The position numbers and the translations under genes are program-made. Shown here piece after piece: positions 35,645-45,687 of a stretch of DNA of 52,335 bases. Numbering within the stretch: position 1 is the first letter of the stretch; each line of letters begins with the position of its first letter. The notes beneath the pieces were generated by a model. That model had not been told where the DNA came from. It ran no database searches and saw nothing but the letters and a program-made list of their open reading frames with translations. Source of the DNA: Myxococcota bacterium (GTDB lineage: Bacteria; Myxococcota_A; Bradymonadia; UBA7976; UBA1532); assembly GCA_018813065.1 (NCBI GenBank), contig JAHJCH010000342.1, positions 1-52,335 on the forward strand, read 5' to 3'.

Positions 35645-38600
35645 ATGATGTTTCGAATGAGCGCGCTCTTGGCGCTCCTTTGGTTGACCTCGGGTTGCGG
35701 AGAAGAGGACGCCTCTGTCCCGCTGGCGGATCTTGAGGTGGAGCTTAAGGCCTGCTTGGGGCCACTCCAGGGGGGCTGTCGTGGCGGCCTCCACGATGTC
35801 TTAGCCGAAGGCGCCAACGCCTGCTTTGTTCTACAAAAGAGCGTAGGCGTGGATGGCGGCCAAGCCGCAGAGAGCTACAAGATCGCCCTGGAGTATGACA
35901 AGACCACCGGGGCGATGACCCCGTTGGGGGACGCCGTCATCCCGCTAGAGCCTGGCTTGGAGATGGAGGCCAGCCTCTACTTCTTCGGCGATGGTTTCAC
36001 TGAGGCGAGCTGCCTCTCTGGCGATTGGCAGGTGGGCGGCGCCTGCGTTGGCCCGTGCGTGCTGCGGCTCGATCAAGGGCCCACCACGGTTCAACGCGAG
36101 CGCGGCGAGGATGGTCAGTTCACTGTCTTCGACTTTAGAGAGGGTGAAGAGTGCAGATCTCATCAATCAGAAGTGCCCTGGAATATTGAGATTTGTGATG
36201 GAGAAGACAATGATTGTGATGGAATTATTGATGAAATTGAAGATTTAGACCCACCGCTAGCGGATAAACAGCAAGGCGTCTGTGCAGGAAGTCTTAAATC
36301 TTGTGCAGGTGCCAATGGTTGGGTTGAGCCTGATTACAATACAATGGACTTTTATGTAGAAGTTGAGGACTACGGCAACTGCACTAATACGGGAACCAGT
36401 CAAACAAGCTGTTGCGATGGTAAGGATAATGATTGCGATGGTTTGATCGACATCAATCCAGAGGGTCAATCCATACAAAAAGTTTGCTATACGGGGCCAC
36501 CGAATACTCGAAATGTTGGAGAATGCCGAGATGGCAAAAATCTATGCATAAATGGTGGGATGTCTGATTGCAATGATATCACTCCGTCTCTTATCGAGAC
36601 TTGTGACGTTGGTGATCAAAATTGCAACGGAATAGATGATTTTGAGGATGAAATTCCTCAAACACTAGAAGATGAAAATAATTGTGGTCAATGTGGTCGA
36701 GTATGCGCAGGTGGTCGCTTATGTCGCAATGGAAGTTGTGATTGCAGCAGCAATCTCCTTTCATGTGATGGTGAATGTGTCGATCCAAACACTGACCCTA
36801 GGAATTGTGGTCGGTGTGGGTCCCAATGTGGTTCACTTGAATTTTGTGTAAATGGTGTTTGTTTTGATAATTGCCCTGAATCCTTGGTGCAATGTGGCAA
36901 TAAATGCCTCGATACAAATCAAGATATTCAACATTGTGGCGCTTGTGACAGTCCTTGTATTGATGCTAGATTTTGCGTAAACGGGAGATGTGCTGTAGAA
37001 TGTGGTGGATTTACCACAAATTGTAATGATAAATGTGTTGATTTAAGAACAGATCGCCTTAATTGTGGCGGCTGTGGCAATATTTGTCCGAGTGGTTATG
37101 TTTGTAGCTGTCCTGAGGATAATCCACAATGTCTTATTGGAGAATGTCTCGGAAATTGCTTACGAAGCCAGATTCTTTGTCAAGGTTTTCAAGGTGAGCT
37201 TGAGGTGATTGAGTGCGTCAACCCACTAGAGGATGTTCGTCATTGCAATGAATGTTTTAATCAATGCCCCGGAGGTGCAAATTGTGTATTAGGTGAATGC
37301 TCTTGTGGTGAGTGGGAAGAATGCGATTATCTTTGCAAGGATTTGAGTTCTGATATTCAAAATTGTGGATCTTGTGGGAATCAATGCGAAGAAGGATTAT
37401 TATGTAGTAATGGAGAATGCCAGCTAGAGTGTACGCAGGGGTTAGTTAAATGTCAAAATATGTGTGTAGATGTTTTGACCGATTCATTAAATTGCGGTCA
37501 ATGTGGCTTTGATTGTCCAGCTGGTCAAAGATGCAGTAATGGCCTATGTTCTGTCGAATGTCAAGACAACTTGTCTCTTTGCAATAATGAATGTCGCGAT
37601 TTAAACACTGATATCAATCATTGCGGTGATTGCAATCGTAAATGTCCAAGATATGGTCAATGTAGTGGAGGAGAATGTACTTGCGGTGAAATGAGCGAGT
37701 GTCTCGTTGGTGAATCTCGAATATGTATTGATCTTCGTGTTGATCGAAATAATTGTGGAGGGTGTGGCAATACTTGCAACTCCGGCGAAGTTTGTAACGA
37801 TGGCATTTGTGATGTCTCATGCACTCAAGGATTTACTCTCTGTGATGATGGTACGTGTAGAGATCTAAATGCTGATTCAGACAACTGTGGTTTATGCAAT
37901 AATGAATGCCCGATTGGTGCCGAGTGCGTCAACGGACAATGTAGCTGTGGTGCGAGAACAACGGTTGATTGTGGCTATCATATTTGTCGCGATACACTTA
38001 CAGATCGAAATAACTGCGGTGGATGTGGAAATTATATCGATGAAAATGGCGTTGAAGGTGTAAACCGAGATAACATCTGCGCAGATGGTCAACTTTGTAG
38101 CGGTGGTAATTGTAATGTGAGCTGTGGTAATGGACTTGAAAACTGTAGTGGAACCTGCCGCGATCTGCAAACAGATCGAAATCACTGCGGTAGATGTGGC
38201 CTAGAATGTCCTATCGGCGCTGAATGTGTTGGTGGTCTGTGTACTTGTGGGCAAAGAGATCTGTGTGATAATGGTACGATTTGTATAGATACGGATTTTG
38301 ATCGTCGAAACTGTGGTTCATGTGGCCGTCAATGTGACCAAGGTTGGATTTGTAGCAATGGTCAATGTGTAATTTCTTGTCCATCCGGTCAAAATGTATG
38401 CAATGAAATTTCTTGTCATGATTTTGATAGCGATCGTGATCATTGTGGTCAATGTAATCGACCATGTCAAGCAGGTCAGGTCTGTTCGGGCGGCGAATGC
38501 CGCTTAAATTGTCAAGTTGGTCTTACAAATTGCAATGGTTGGTGTGTTGATCTTGTTGATGATCGTCAAAATTGCGGTGCTTGTAGTAATGGTTGTGCTG

Positions 38601-40825
38601 ATGGATTCGTGTGTGAAAATCGCCAATGTGGCATATCATGCACAGATGGTCAAAGTCCATGCGGAAATCAATGCTTTAATTTAAGCACAAGTGAAGAAAA
38701 TTGCGGTCAATGCGGTGAATCATGCGCGATTGGTGCAACCTGTTCTGGTGGAAATTGTGCTTGTCCACAAAATGAAACTGTTTGTAGCAATGAATGCGTA
38801 AATACTCAAACAAACCCCCTTCATTGTAATCGCTGTGGTCATCGATGCGCGGCGGGAGAGATTTGTGATAGTGGTATTTGTCGCTTAATTTGTCGAGATC
38901 CACAGGTTGATTGTAATGGTGAATGTGTCAATCGAAGTACAAATGTTGATCACTGTGGTCAATGTGGCCGACAATGCGTTACTGGGCAAGAATGTGTAAA
39001 TGGTTCATGCCAATGTATTGGTGAGAATATGATTGTATGTGATGAACGCTGTGAAGATATTTCAACGAGCTTACTCCATTGTGGCGAATGTAACCATCGA
39101 TGTCCTGCTGGTCAGGTTTGCAATCAGCGAGTGTGCGATGCAACCTGTGCTGCTCCTTTAATTGAATGCAACAATCAATGTGTTGATCCCAGAAATGATG
39201 TTCAACACTGTAATGGTTGCAGTCCTTGCCCAGATTTACCAAATCAGATCGAATTTTGTCAGAATAGCGTCTGCGATGGTATGCCAGATACTGACAATGA
39301 CTCAATTCCAGATCAAGATGACAACTGTGACGATATTTCAAATCCAGATCAAGCGGATGGTGATGGTGATGGCGTTGGTAATGTCTGTGATAACTGTCTT
39401 GGTTTAAATAATCCGGAACAAGAAGATGACGACAATGACGGTCATGGTCGTTTATGCGATAATTGCCCCAATGAAGCTAATATAGATCAAAGTGACCGTG
39501 ACCAAGACCTCGTCGGCGATGTTTGTGATAATTGCGTTAATACGGCAAATTCGAATCAGAATGATTCTGATAATGATGGCATTGGCAATGCCTGTGATTT
39601 ATGCCCCGCAACATATGACCCATTAAATAGCAATCAAGACAATGATCAATTTGGTGACTTATGTGATAATTGCGTCGCTGTTTCAAATAATAATCAGCTC
39701 GACACCGATAATGATGGAATTGGTGATGCATGTGATAATTGTCCAAATGCTATAAACTTGGGTCAAGAAGATCGGGATAATGATGGAATTGGTGATGCTT
39801 GCGATAATTGCATAAATATTCCAAATGTAAACCAGTCCGATTCTGATGGTGATGATGTGGGCAATGCTTGTGATAACTGCCCCAGTCTACCGAATCCAAA
39901 TCAGGACAACTTTGACCAGGATTCTCTTGGAAATGCTTGCGATAACTGTAGAACAGCTACAAACCAAGACCAAGCTGATTGGAACAATAATAATGTCGGC
40001 GATGCTTGCGATGATTCGGATGGTGATGGTGATTTAGATGATGTTGATAATTGTATTAGTGTGGACAATCCGAATCAATCAGATTGGAATAATAATGGAG
40101 TAGGTGATGCTTGTGATGATTCAGACAATGATGGTGTTTTTGATGATGTTGACAACTGCATTAGTCAAGCGAATCCGAATCAAAATGATTGGAACAACAA
40201 CGATCAAGGCGATGTTTGCGATGACTCTGACAATGACGGTGTTTTTGATGCCGTAGATAATTGTAGAAATATCGCAAACCCGAATCAAAATGATTGGAAT
40301 AATGATGGTCAAGGCGATGCTTGCGATGATTCCGATTCTGATGGAATAAATGACGCTGTTGACAACTGTAGAAATATTAACAATCCCAATCAAAATGACT
40401 GGAACAATGATGGTCAGGGTGATGTTTGCGATGATAGCGATAGCGATGGACATATGGATTCCGTTGACAATTGCCGTACTGCGTCAAACCCCACACAAGC
40501 TGATTGGAACAGTGACGGTCAAGGCGATGCCTGCGATGATTCAGATGGGGATGGCGATATGGACGCGGTGGATAACTGTCGAGATGTCCCGAACCCCACT
40601 CAGGGTGATCTCGACGGCGATGGTCAAGGGGACGCCTGCGACAATGATCTTGATGGCGATGGCTTTAACAATAACGTAGACACCTGCCCCACCATCAACG
40701 ACGCCAATCAAGCCGATACAGACAACGACAGCTGGGGGGATATCTGCGATAACTGCCCCAACGACGCCAACGCCGATCAAGCCGACGCCGACGGTGATGG
40801 CCTCGGCGATGTCTGTGATCCCTGA
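35645..40825 (+). CDS. Giant lipoprotein with Cys-rich and thrombospondin type 3 repeats
   Basis: 1726 residues; AAGGAG precedes ATG 35645. Signal peptide ends LTSGC. After a beta-rich domain to about residue 175 there are three MopE-like metal-binding motifs (CDGEDNDCDGIIDE, CDGKDNDCDGLID, CDVGDQNCNGIDD). About 19 Cys-rich units of some 42 residues follow (NCGxCGxxCxxGxxCxxGxC-xC-xxxxxCxxxCxDxxxD). The last 520 residues are about 17 thrombospondin type 3-like calcium-binding repeats (DNDGIGDACDNCPNxxNxxQ). The protein stops directly after a repeat. It should be an extended, disulfide- and calcium-stabilised surface fibre. Gene ends are GC-rich and the centre (36150-40550) AT-rich. Confidence 0.9.
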   Translation: MMFRMSALLALLWLTSGCGEEDASVPLADLEVELKACLGPLQGGCRGGLHDVLAEGANACFVLQKSVGVDGGQAAESYKIALEYDKTTGAMTPLGDAVIPLEPGLEMEASLYFFGDGFTEASCLSGDWQVGGACVGPCVLRLDQGPTTVQRERGEDGQFTVFDFREGEECRSHQSEVPWNIEICDGEDNDCDGIIDEIEDLDPPLADKQQGVCAGSLKSCAGANGWVEPDYNTMDFYVEVEDYGNCTNTGTSQTSCCDGKDNDCDGLIDINPEGQSIQKVCYTGPPNTRNVGECRDGKNLCINGGMSDCNDITPSLIETCDVGDQNCNGIDDFEDEIPQTLEDENNCGQCGRVCAGGRLCRNGSCDCSSNLLSCDGECVDPNTDPRNCGRCGSQCGSLEFCVNGVCFDNCPESLVQCGNKCLDTNQDIQHCGACDSPCIDARFCVNGRCAVECGGFTTNCNDKCVDLRTDRLNCGGCGNICPSGYVCSCPEDNPQCLIGECLGNCLRSQILCQGFQGELEVIECVNPLEDVRHCNECFNQCPGGANCVLGECSCGEWEECDYLCKDLSSDIQNCGSCGNQCEEGLLCSNGECQLECTQGLVKCQNMCVDVLTDSLNCGQCGFDCPAGQRCSNGLCSVECQDNLSLCNNECRDLNTDINHCGDCNRKCPRYGQCSGGECTCGEMSECLVGESRICIDLRVDRNNCGGCGNTCNSGEVCNDGICDVSCTQGFTLCDDGTCRDLNADSDNCGLCNNECPIGAECVNGQCSCGARTTVDCGYHICRDTLTDRNNCGGCGNYIDENGVEGVNRDNICADGQLCSGGNCNVSCGNGLENCSGTCRDLQTDRNHCGRCGLECPIGAECVGGLCTCGQRDLCDNGTICIDTDFDRRNCGSCGRQCDQGWICSNGQCVISCPSGQNVCNEISCHDFDSDRDHCGQCNRPCQAGQVCSGGECRLNCQVGLTNCNGWCVDLVDDRQNCGACSNGCADGFVCENRQCGISCTDGQSPCGNQCFNLSTSEENCGQCGESCAIGATCSGGNCACPQNETVCSNECVNTQTNPLHCNRCGHRCAAGEICDSGICRLICRDPQVDCNGECVNRSTNVDHCGQCGRQCVTGQECVNGSCQCIGENMIVCDERCEDISTSLLHCGECNHRCPAGQVCNQRVCDATCAAPLIECNNQCVDPRNDVQHCNGCSPCPDLPNQIEFCQNSVCDGMPDTDNDSIPDQDDNCDDISNPDQADGDGDGVGNVCDNCLGLNNPEQEDDDNDGHGRLCDNCPNEANIDQSDRDQDLVGDVCDNCVNTANSNQNDSDNDGIGNACDLCPATYDPLNSNQDNDQFGDLCDNCVAVSNNNQLDTDNDGIGDACDNCPNAINLGQEDRDNDGIGDACDNCINIPNVNQSDSDGDDVGNACDNCPSLPNPNQDNFDQDSLGNACDNCRTATNQDQADWNNNNVGDACDDSDGDGDLDDVDNCISVDNPNQSDWNNNGVGDACDDSDNDGVFDDVDNCISQANPNQNDWNNNDQGDVCDDSDNDGVFDAVDNCRNIANPNQNDWNNDGQGDACDDSDSDGINDAVDNCRNINNPNQNDWNNDGQGDVCDDSDSDGHMDSVDNCRTASNPTQADWNSDGQGDACDDSDGDGDMDAVDNCRDVPNPTQGDLDGDGQGDACDNDLDGDGFNNNVDTCPTINDANQADTDNDSWGDICDNCPNDANADQADADGDGLGDVCDP

Positions 40826-40828
40826 GCC

Positions 40829-42295
40829 TCAGGCGCAGGCCACCGCCGCGCGCCAGCCCGCCACCCGCGCCGCCACCTCCGCTTGATCCATCACGCGGCG
40901 AAAGCGCCGATCCTCTCGCCACGCGGCGCGCAGCGCGTCGAGATCAGACCAGACGCCGACGGCCAAGCCCGCCAAGAAGGCCGCCCCCAGCGCCGTCGTC
41001 TCCAGCAGCGCGGGCCGCGCGATCTCCACGCCCAAGAGATCCGCCTGAAACTGCATCAGCAGATCATTGGCCGCCGCCCCGCCATCCACCCGCAGCCCCG
41101 CTAACGGGTGGCCTAGATCGCTCTCCATGGCCTTGAGGATCTCGTCGTTTTGAAAGGCGATCCCTTCGAGCGCGGCGCGCGCGAGGTGCGCGGCGGTCGT
41201 CCCACGCGTCAAGCCCCGGATCACCCCCCGCGCATCCGGGCGCCAATGCGGCGCGCCCAGCCCAGTCAGCGCGGGCACGAAGTAGACGCCGCCGTTGTCT
41301 TGGCAGCGCGCAGCGAGGGCCTCGACCTCAGAGGCCTGCTTGATCAACCCCAGGCCATCCCGCAGCCACTGCACCGCCGCGCCCGCGATAAAGGCGCTGC
41401 CCTCCAGCGCGTAGGTCGTCTGCTCGCCCAGGCGCCAAGCCACGGTGGTCAAGAGCCCATTGTCGCTGTAAACGACCTCCTCGCCGGTGTTCATCAAGAG
41501 GAAAGCGCCGGTGCCATAGGTACACTTGGCCTCACCCGCTTGGAAGCAGGCTTGTCCGAAGAGCGCCGACTGCTGGTCCCCCGCCATGCCCGCCACTGGG
41601 ATGCCATCGGGGAGCCCTGGGAAGCCTCGCGTATATCCATAGATCTCACTGTTGCTGCGGATCTCGGGCAGGACCGCCGAGGGGATCTTGAGGAGGCTGA
41701 GCAGCTCTGGGTCCCAGCTGAGGGTCTTGAGGTTCATCATCAGCGTGCGGCTGGCGTTGGAGGCGTCGGTGACATGGGCCTCGCCGCCGGTGAGGTGCCA
41801 GACGAGGAAGCTGTCAATCGTGCCAAACGCCAGCTCGCCCGCCTCCGCCGCCGCCCGATGCCCCCGCTCATCGAGGAGCCACGCCAGCTTGGTGCCGCTG
41901 AAGTACGGGTCAAGGACAAGGCCGGTCTTGCGCTTAAAGAGCGCCGCCTGCGGCGCCAGCGCCTCACAGCGCGGCGCGGTCCGGCGGCACTGCCAGACGA
42001 TGGCGTTGTGCACCGGCGTCCCCGTCGCCCGCGACCACAGCGCGGTCGTCTCCCGCTGATTGGTGATGCCGATCCCCGCGATCTGCGCCGGATCGATCCC
42101 CGCCTGCGCCAAGGCGCCCGCCACCGCCCCCTCCACCGAGGTCAGGATGTCCTTGAGATCGTGCTCCACCCAGCCCGGCTGAGGGTAAAGCTGAGGGAAC
42201 TCTTGGTTGTGGCGGCCCAAGACGCGCAGCGCGTCGTCCAAGATCAGCGCGGTGCTGCCGGTGGTGCCTTGATCAATGGCGAGGATGAAGCTCAT
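40829..42295 (-). CDS. glpK: Glycerol kinase
   Basis: 488 residues from ATG 42295 with GGGAG upstream; the open frame extends further but the family starts at [21 protein letters not shown]. It phosphorylates glycerol to glycerol 3-phosphate with ATP. Signatures include [55 protein letters not shown] and [11 protein letters not shown]. Length is standard. No glpF or glpD lies in the window. Ends three bases from the convergent giant lipoprotein gene. Confidence 0.97.
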   Translation of the reverse strand: MSFILAIDQGTTGSTALILDDALRVLGRHNQEFPQLYPQPGWVEHDLKDILTSVEGAVAGALAQAGIDPAQIAGIGITNQRETTALWSRATGTPVHNAIVWQCRRTAPRCEALAPQAALFKRKTGLVLDPYFSGTKLAWLLDERGHRAAAEAGELAFGTIDSFLVWHLTGGEAHVTDASNASRTLMMNLKTLSWDPELLSLLKIPSAVLPEIRSNSEIYGYTRGFPGLPDGIPVAGMAGDQQSALFGQACFQAGEAKCTYGTGAFLLMNTGEEVVYSDNGLLTTVAWRLGEQTTYALEGSAFIAGAAVQWLRDGLGLIKQASEVEALAARCQDNGGVYFVPALTGLGAPHWRPDARGVIRGLTRGTTAAHLARAALEGIAFQNDEILKAMESDLGHPLAGLRVDGGAAANDLLMQFQADLLGVEIARPALLETTALGAAFLAGLAVGVWSDLDALRAAWREDRRFRRVMDQAEVAARVAGWRAAVACA

Positions 42296-42570
42296 GTCGT
42301 TCTCCCTGGGCGGTGATTTCCCTTGCGCCCTCTCGGCGCCTATTAGAAAACCTTTCGTGGGGGAATGAGAACTCGGTTTTGTTGACTTTTCCTCGGTCGT
42401 CTCAGCGGCCCACGTCGTCTCTGGCTTCGTTGCCCTGCTTCGCCCACCCACCGGGCGGGCTGCCTCCGTCGCCTCACCCGCCGTGGCGTGCCCTGATGGG
42501 TCCTCGATCGTCCAAGGTCAACAGACCCTAAGCGCTTAAAAAATCGAGCGTTCAAACGCGAGGTAGAGCC
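42296..42570. other. Divergent intergenic region glpK/pseudopilin
   Basis: The 275 bases hold both promoters. On the minus strand TAATAG (near 42343) could be a -10 box for glpK, without a clear -35. A TTGACT at 42378 on the plus strand lacks a -10. The part 42400-42500 is C-rich with no coding signal I trust. Confidence 0.4.
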
Positions 42571-43014
42571 ATGAGACGCCATCAGCGCCCCGCCCGGGGC
42601 TTCACCCTCCTGGAGTTAAGCACCGTGCTGGCGATCTTGGCGGTGCTGTCCTCCCTCTCCATCCTCAGCTACGGCGGCTATGTGCGCTTAGCCAAGGCCA
42701 ACGCGGTGGAGATCCAGCTGCGGCTCATCGCCGATATGGAGCGCGCTCGCCCTGGCGGCCCGATCCCCTGCGCCGCCAGCCCCGCGCAGATCCCCCAGGG
42801 CGCGCCCGCGCCTTGGATCGGCTCAGAGGGGTTTCGCCGCTTGGGCTTCGCCACGGGTCAGACAGACTTTCAATATGAGGTGCAGGTGCCCGGCCCCCAA
42901 GGCGCGGCCTTCGTGGTCTTGGCCCGAGGCGATCTGGACGGGGATGGGCGCGCCAGCCTCTACAGCCTCCGCGCCGATCAGGCGGAGATCGAGCGCGTGG
43001 AGAGCTTAGAGTGA
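42571..43014 (+). CDS. Type IV pilin-like protein (pseudopilin)
   Basis: 147 residues. A short basic leader (MRRHQRPARG) is followed by the prepilin peptidase site G-FTLLELSTVLAILAVLSSLSIL, with Glu at position +5, so it should be cleaved and methylated. The soluble part is small and lacks the usual C-terminal Cys pair. It heads an operon with three GspF-like proteins and a GspE-like ATPase. The stop overlaps the next start (GTGA). Confidence 0.88.
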   Translation: MRRHQRPARGFTLLELSTVLAILAVLSSLSILSYGGYVRLAKANAVEIQLRLIADMERARPGGPIPCAASPAQIPQGAPAPWIGSEGFRRLGFATGQTDFQYEVQVPGPQGAAFVVLARGDLDGDGRASLYSLRADQAEIERVESLE

Positions 43015-43883
43015 TCGATCGCGAGATCGCGCTGACCTTCAGCGCTTTGGGCATCCTGCTTGAGGGGGAGATCCCCCCCGTCGTGGCCTTGGCCGAGGTC
43101 ACCCGGCGGCGCCCCACCAGCCCCACGCGCGACGCGCTGGCCGCCGTCGCCGCCCGCGTGGAGGGCGGCGCGGCCCTCCTCGACGCGCTGGGCGAGGCCT
43201 TCCCCGCGCAGCGCGCCCACCTCGGCCAAGATCCAGCCCAGCTCCCGGCGCGGCTGAGGCGCCTCGGCGCTCATCACCTGCGCCTCTACGGGCTCAGCCG
43301 TCGTATGCACGCCGTGGCGCTCTATCCGCTGAGCATCACGCTCCTGGCCCTCCTCTTCAGCGCGCTCTTGGCCTTCACGAGCTTTAAGCGCGCCGCGCTC
43401 TTTGAGCTGACGGGGCCGGTTGGCGTGGCGCTGGGCCTGCCCTATGACACCTGGCTGGGCCTGGGCCTCATCGCCAGCAGCGCCGCGCTGCTGGGCTATA
43501 CCCTGCGGCAAATCAAGCGCGGCGTGGCGCCAGGGTGGATCCTCGCCTTGCCGGGCGGCGAGGTCTGGGCGCGGCGCGCGGCGGCGGCGCGGCTGAGCCT
43601 GCACGCCTTAGAGATCGAGGTCGGCGCGGCGGCCCCCTCGGCCTTGGACAGCCCGCGGTTCGTCGATCGCGTCGCCTGTGAGATGGCCGCCGCTGCCCCT
43701 CAGCCCGCTGAGGCCTTCGAGCAGCTGGCGGCGCGGCTGACGGCGGAGGCTGAGCAGGCCGGGGCGCGCCTCATCTCCACCTCCACCTATCTGTTCTTGA
43801 TCTTGGCGGCGGTGACGGTCCTCGCCGCCTTCCGGGTCTTGTTCGTCGAGCTGCTGGGGATGGGCGCATGGCTACACGGATAA
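43011..43883 (+). CDS. GspF-like inner-membrane protein (1)
   Basis: 290 residues from GTG 43011. Three membrane segments (AVALYPLSITLLALLFSALLAF, WLGLGLIASSAALLGYTL, YLFLILAAVTVLAAFRVLFVEL) with cytoplasmic loops between, as in the T2SS F platform protein. Sequence is divergent, but motifs such as EGGAALLDALGEAF resemble the GspF repeat. Typical GspF/PilC has about 400 residues. Overlaps the next gene by 16 bases. Confidence 0.72.
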   Translation: MIDREIALTFSALGILLEGEIPPVVALAEVTRRRPTSPTRDALAAVAARVEGGAALLDALGEAFPAQRAHLGQDPAQLPARLRRLGAHHLRLYGLSRRMHAVALYPLSITLLALLFSALLAFTSFKRAALFELTGPVGVALGLPYDTWLGLGLIASSAALLGYTLRQIKRGVAPGWILALPGGEVWARRAAAARLSLHALEIEVGAAAPSALDSPRFVDRVACEMAAAAPQPAEAFEQLAARLTAEAEQAGARLISTSTYLFLILAAVTVLAAFRVLFVELLGMGAWLHG

Positions 43884-44812
43884 CGCACTGGCGGGCGCTG
43901 TCGCGGGCCATCGCCGAGGGGCTGAGCTGGGGCTTGACGCCCCGCGCGGCCATCGCCGCTGTGCTCACCACGCGGGGGGGCAGCGCGCGCGCGGCGCGCC
44001 TCCAGGGCCTCGCCGCGCACCTCGACGCGCGGCTTGAGGCGGGCGAGAGGCTCTCTGAGGCCGCCGCCGCCCTGGGCGCTGATGTGGCCTTTGTCCAGCT
44101 CATCGGCGAGGGCGAGCGCTGCGGGGCGCTGCCCCAAGCGGCGCGCGCCTTCTTGCTCCAACACGAGGACGAAGCGCGGGTCAAGCGCGGCCTCAGCGCC
44201 GCCCTCACCCTGCCCCTGATCACCTGCCTCGTCATCGCCGCCAGCCTGGGCGCCTTGCGCGGCGGCGGGGGGGATGGCCTGCTTGATGGGGGGCGAATCG
44301 GCCTCGGCGGGCTGGCCGCCACCGATGTCTTTGCGCTGATCCGCTGGGTCGCGGGGGGCGTGGCGCTGCTGATGATCGTCGTGATCCTGGCCTTTAACTG
44401 GAGCGAGGCCATCGCGCGCCGCTTGCCGCGCGTCGGGGCGCGGCGACGCGCGGCGGAGGCGCGGGGGCTCGCCGCCGCCCTCACGCTGGGCCAGCCGCTG
44501 ATCGAGGCCCTCGATGGCCTGGGCCTGCGCGTTGAGGCGGCGGCCCTGCGCGCGGGGCGCCCCTTGGAGGTCACGCTGGGCCAGCGCCCAGACGGCGAGG
44601 CGCTCTGCGCGGCCTTATCACAGGGCGCCAAGGCCCCCGACGCGCTGCTCCGCCACGCCGAGACCTTAGAGGCCGAGGCTGAGGCGTTGAGCGAGGTGGG
44701 CCTCGACGCCCTGCGCGGGGGCGGCACGCTCCTGGCGGCCCTCCTCATCGCGCTCGCCTTGGTCCTGCTGCACCTCAACCTCACTGATCTGGCTGGCGGA
44801 GTCTTGAGATGA
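43868..44812 (+). CDS. GspF-like inner-membrane protein (2)
   Basis: 314 residues. The first 110 match the GspF cytoplasmic domain best of the three: AIAEGLSWGLTPRAAIAAVL, LDARLEAGERLSEAAAAL and IGEGERCGALPQAARAFLLQHEDEARVKRGLSAALTLPLIT. Three membrane segments. In standard systems the F protein connects the pilus base to the assembly ATPase. Overlaps the third copy by four bases (ATGA). Confidence 0.8.
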   Translation: MATRITHWRALSRAIAEGLSWGLTPRAAIAAVLTTRGGSARAARLQGLAAHLDARLEAGERLSEAAAALGADVAFVQLIGEGERCGALPQAARAFLLQHEDEARVKRGLSAALTLPLITCLVIAASLGALRGGGGDGLLDGGRIGLGGLAATDVFALIRWVAGGVALLMIVVILAFNWSEAIARRLPRVGARRRAAEARGLAAALTLGQPLIEALDGLGLRVEAAALRAGRPLEVTLGQRPDGEALCAALSQGAKAPDALLRHAETLEAEAEALSEVGLDALRGGGTLLAALLIALALVLLHLNLTDLAGGVLR

Positions 44813-45687
44813 GAGAGCACATCATCGCCGCGCGCCTCAGCACCGCGCCGCCCGTCGAGGCGCTCAAGGCGCTGGGCTTCGACGCCGCCGCCGCTGCCGT
44901 CGCCGACGGGGCCGATCTGATGACCATCCTGGCGCGTGAGCGTGTCCTCAGCGGCGCCTACCGCGCGGCCCTCACCGCCGAGTCCCCCGAGGCCGTGGAG
45001 GCCATCGCCTCGGCGGCGGGGCGCCTGGACCTCTATCGCCGCCGCGTCACCCTCACCGCGCGGGCGGCGATCGTCAACGCCGTGGGGGTGATCGTGGCCC
45101 TCTTCGGCGGGGCACACGTCGCCTTACCCGCCCTGCAAGCGGCCATCGCCCAGAGCATGAAGGGGGAGCCGCTGCCCGCCCTGTGGGTGCGCCTCGCCCC
45201 CCTCTATGACGCGCGGGTGGGCCTCTTTGGGCTGGCGCTCCTGCTCGCCCTGTGGCGCCTCGCCGACAAGCTGTGGCTGATCAGCCCGCCCGGGCGACGC
45301 GCGGCGCGCGCGGCGGCGGCGCAGATGCTGGCGGCCTTGCTCACCGCGGGCGTGTCCTTGGAGATCGCGCTGCGTCGCCTGGCGGAGACGCTGCCGACGC
45401 TGGCCTCGGGGCTCCTCTCGGGCGCGCGTCACCTTGAGGCGGGCGGCGCCATGGAGGAGGCGCTGCGCCGGGCGGGGGTCGCCGACGCCGAGGGCGCGCC
45501 GCTGTGGGCCTTGACGACCACCACCCCTGGCCTGGCGCGGCTCCTCGGCGACGTCGCCGCCTTGGAGGGTCAGCTCTACGCCCCGCAGCGCGTCGTCTGG
45601 CTCCTCTACGCCTTGATCATCGGCCCGCTCACCCTGGGCTTTGGCTACATCCTCTTCACGGCCTGGATCCGCGCGCTGCCGTTTTAA
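44809..45687 (+). CDS. GspF-like inner-membrane protein (3)
   Basis: 292 residues, three membrane segments (IVNAVGVIVALFGGAHVALPAL, VGLFGLALLLALWRLADKLWL, VWLLYALIIGPLTLGFGYILFTAW). The middle part (ARAAAAQMLAALLTAGVSLEIALRRLAETL, GARHLEAGGAMEEALRRAG) keeps the GspF pattern. Its stop overlaps the ATPase start (TAATG). Confidence 0.75.
   Translation: MREHIIAARLSTAPPVEALKALGFDAAAAAVADGADLMTILARERVLSGAYRAALTAESPEAVEAIASAAGRLDLYRRRVTLTARAAIVNAVGVIVALFGGAHVALPALQAAIAQSMKGEPLPALWVRLAPLYDARVGLFGLALLLALWRLADKLWLISPPGRRAARAAAAQMLAALLTAGVSLEIALRRLAETLPTLASGLLSGARHLEAGGAMEEALRRAGVADAEGAPLWALTTTTPGLARLLGDVAALEGQLYAPQRVVWLLYALIIGPLTLGFGYILFTAWIRALPF

Noticed and set aside
41150..42316. Plus-strand open frame of 388 codons opposite glpK
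   Set aside because: glpK on the minus strand is unambiguous; the opposite frame is a GC shadow rich in Arg, Gln and His.
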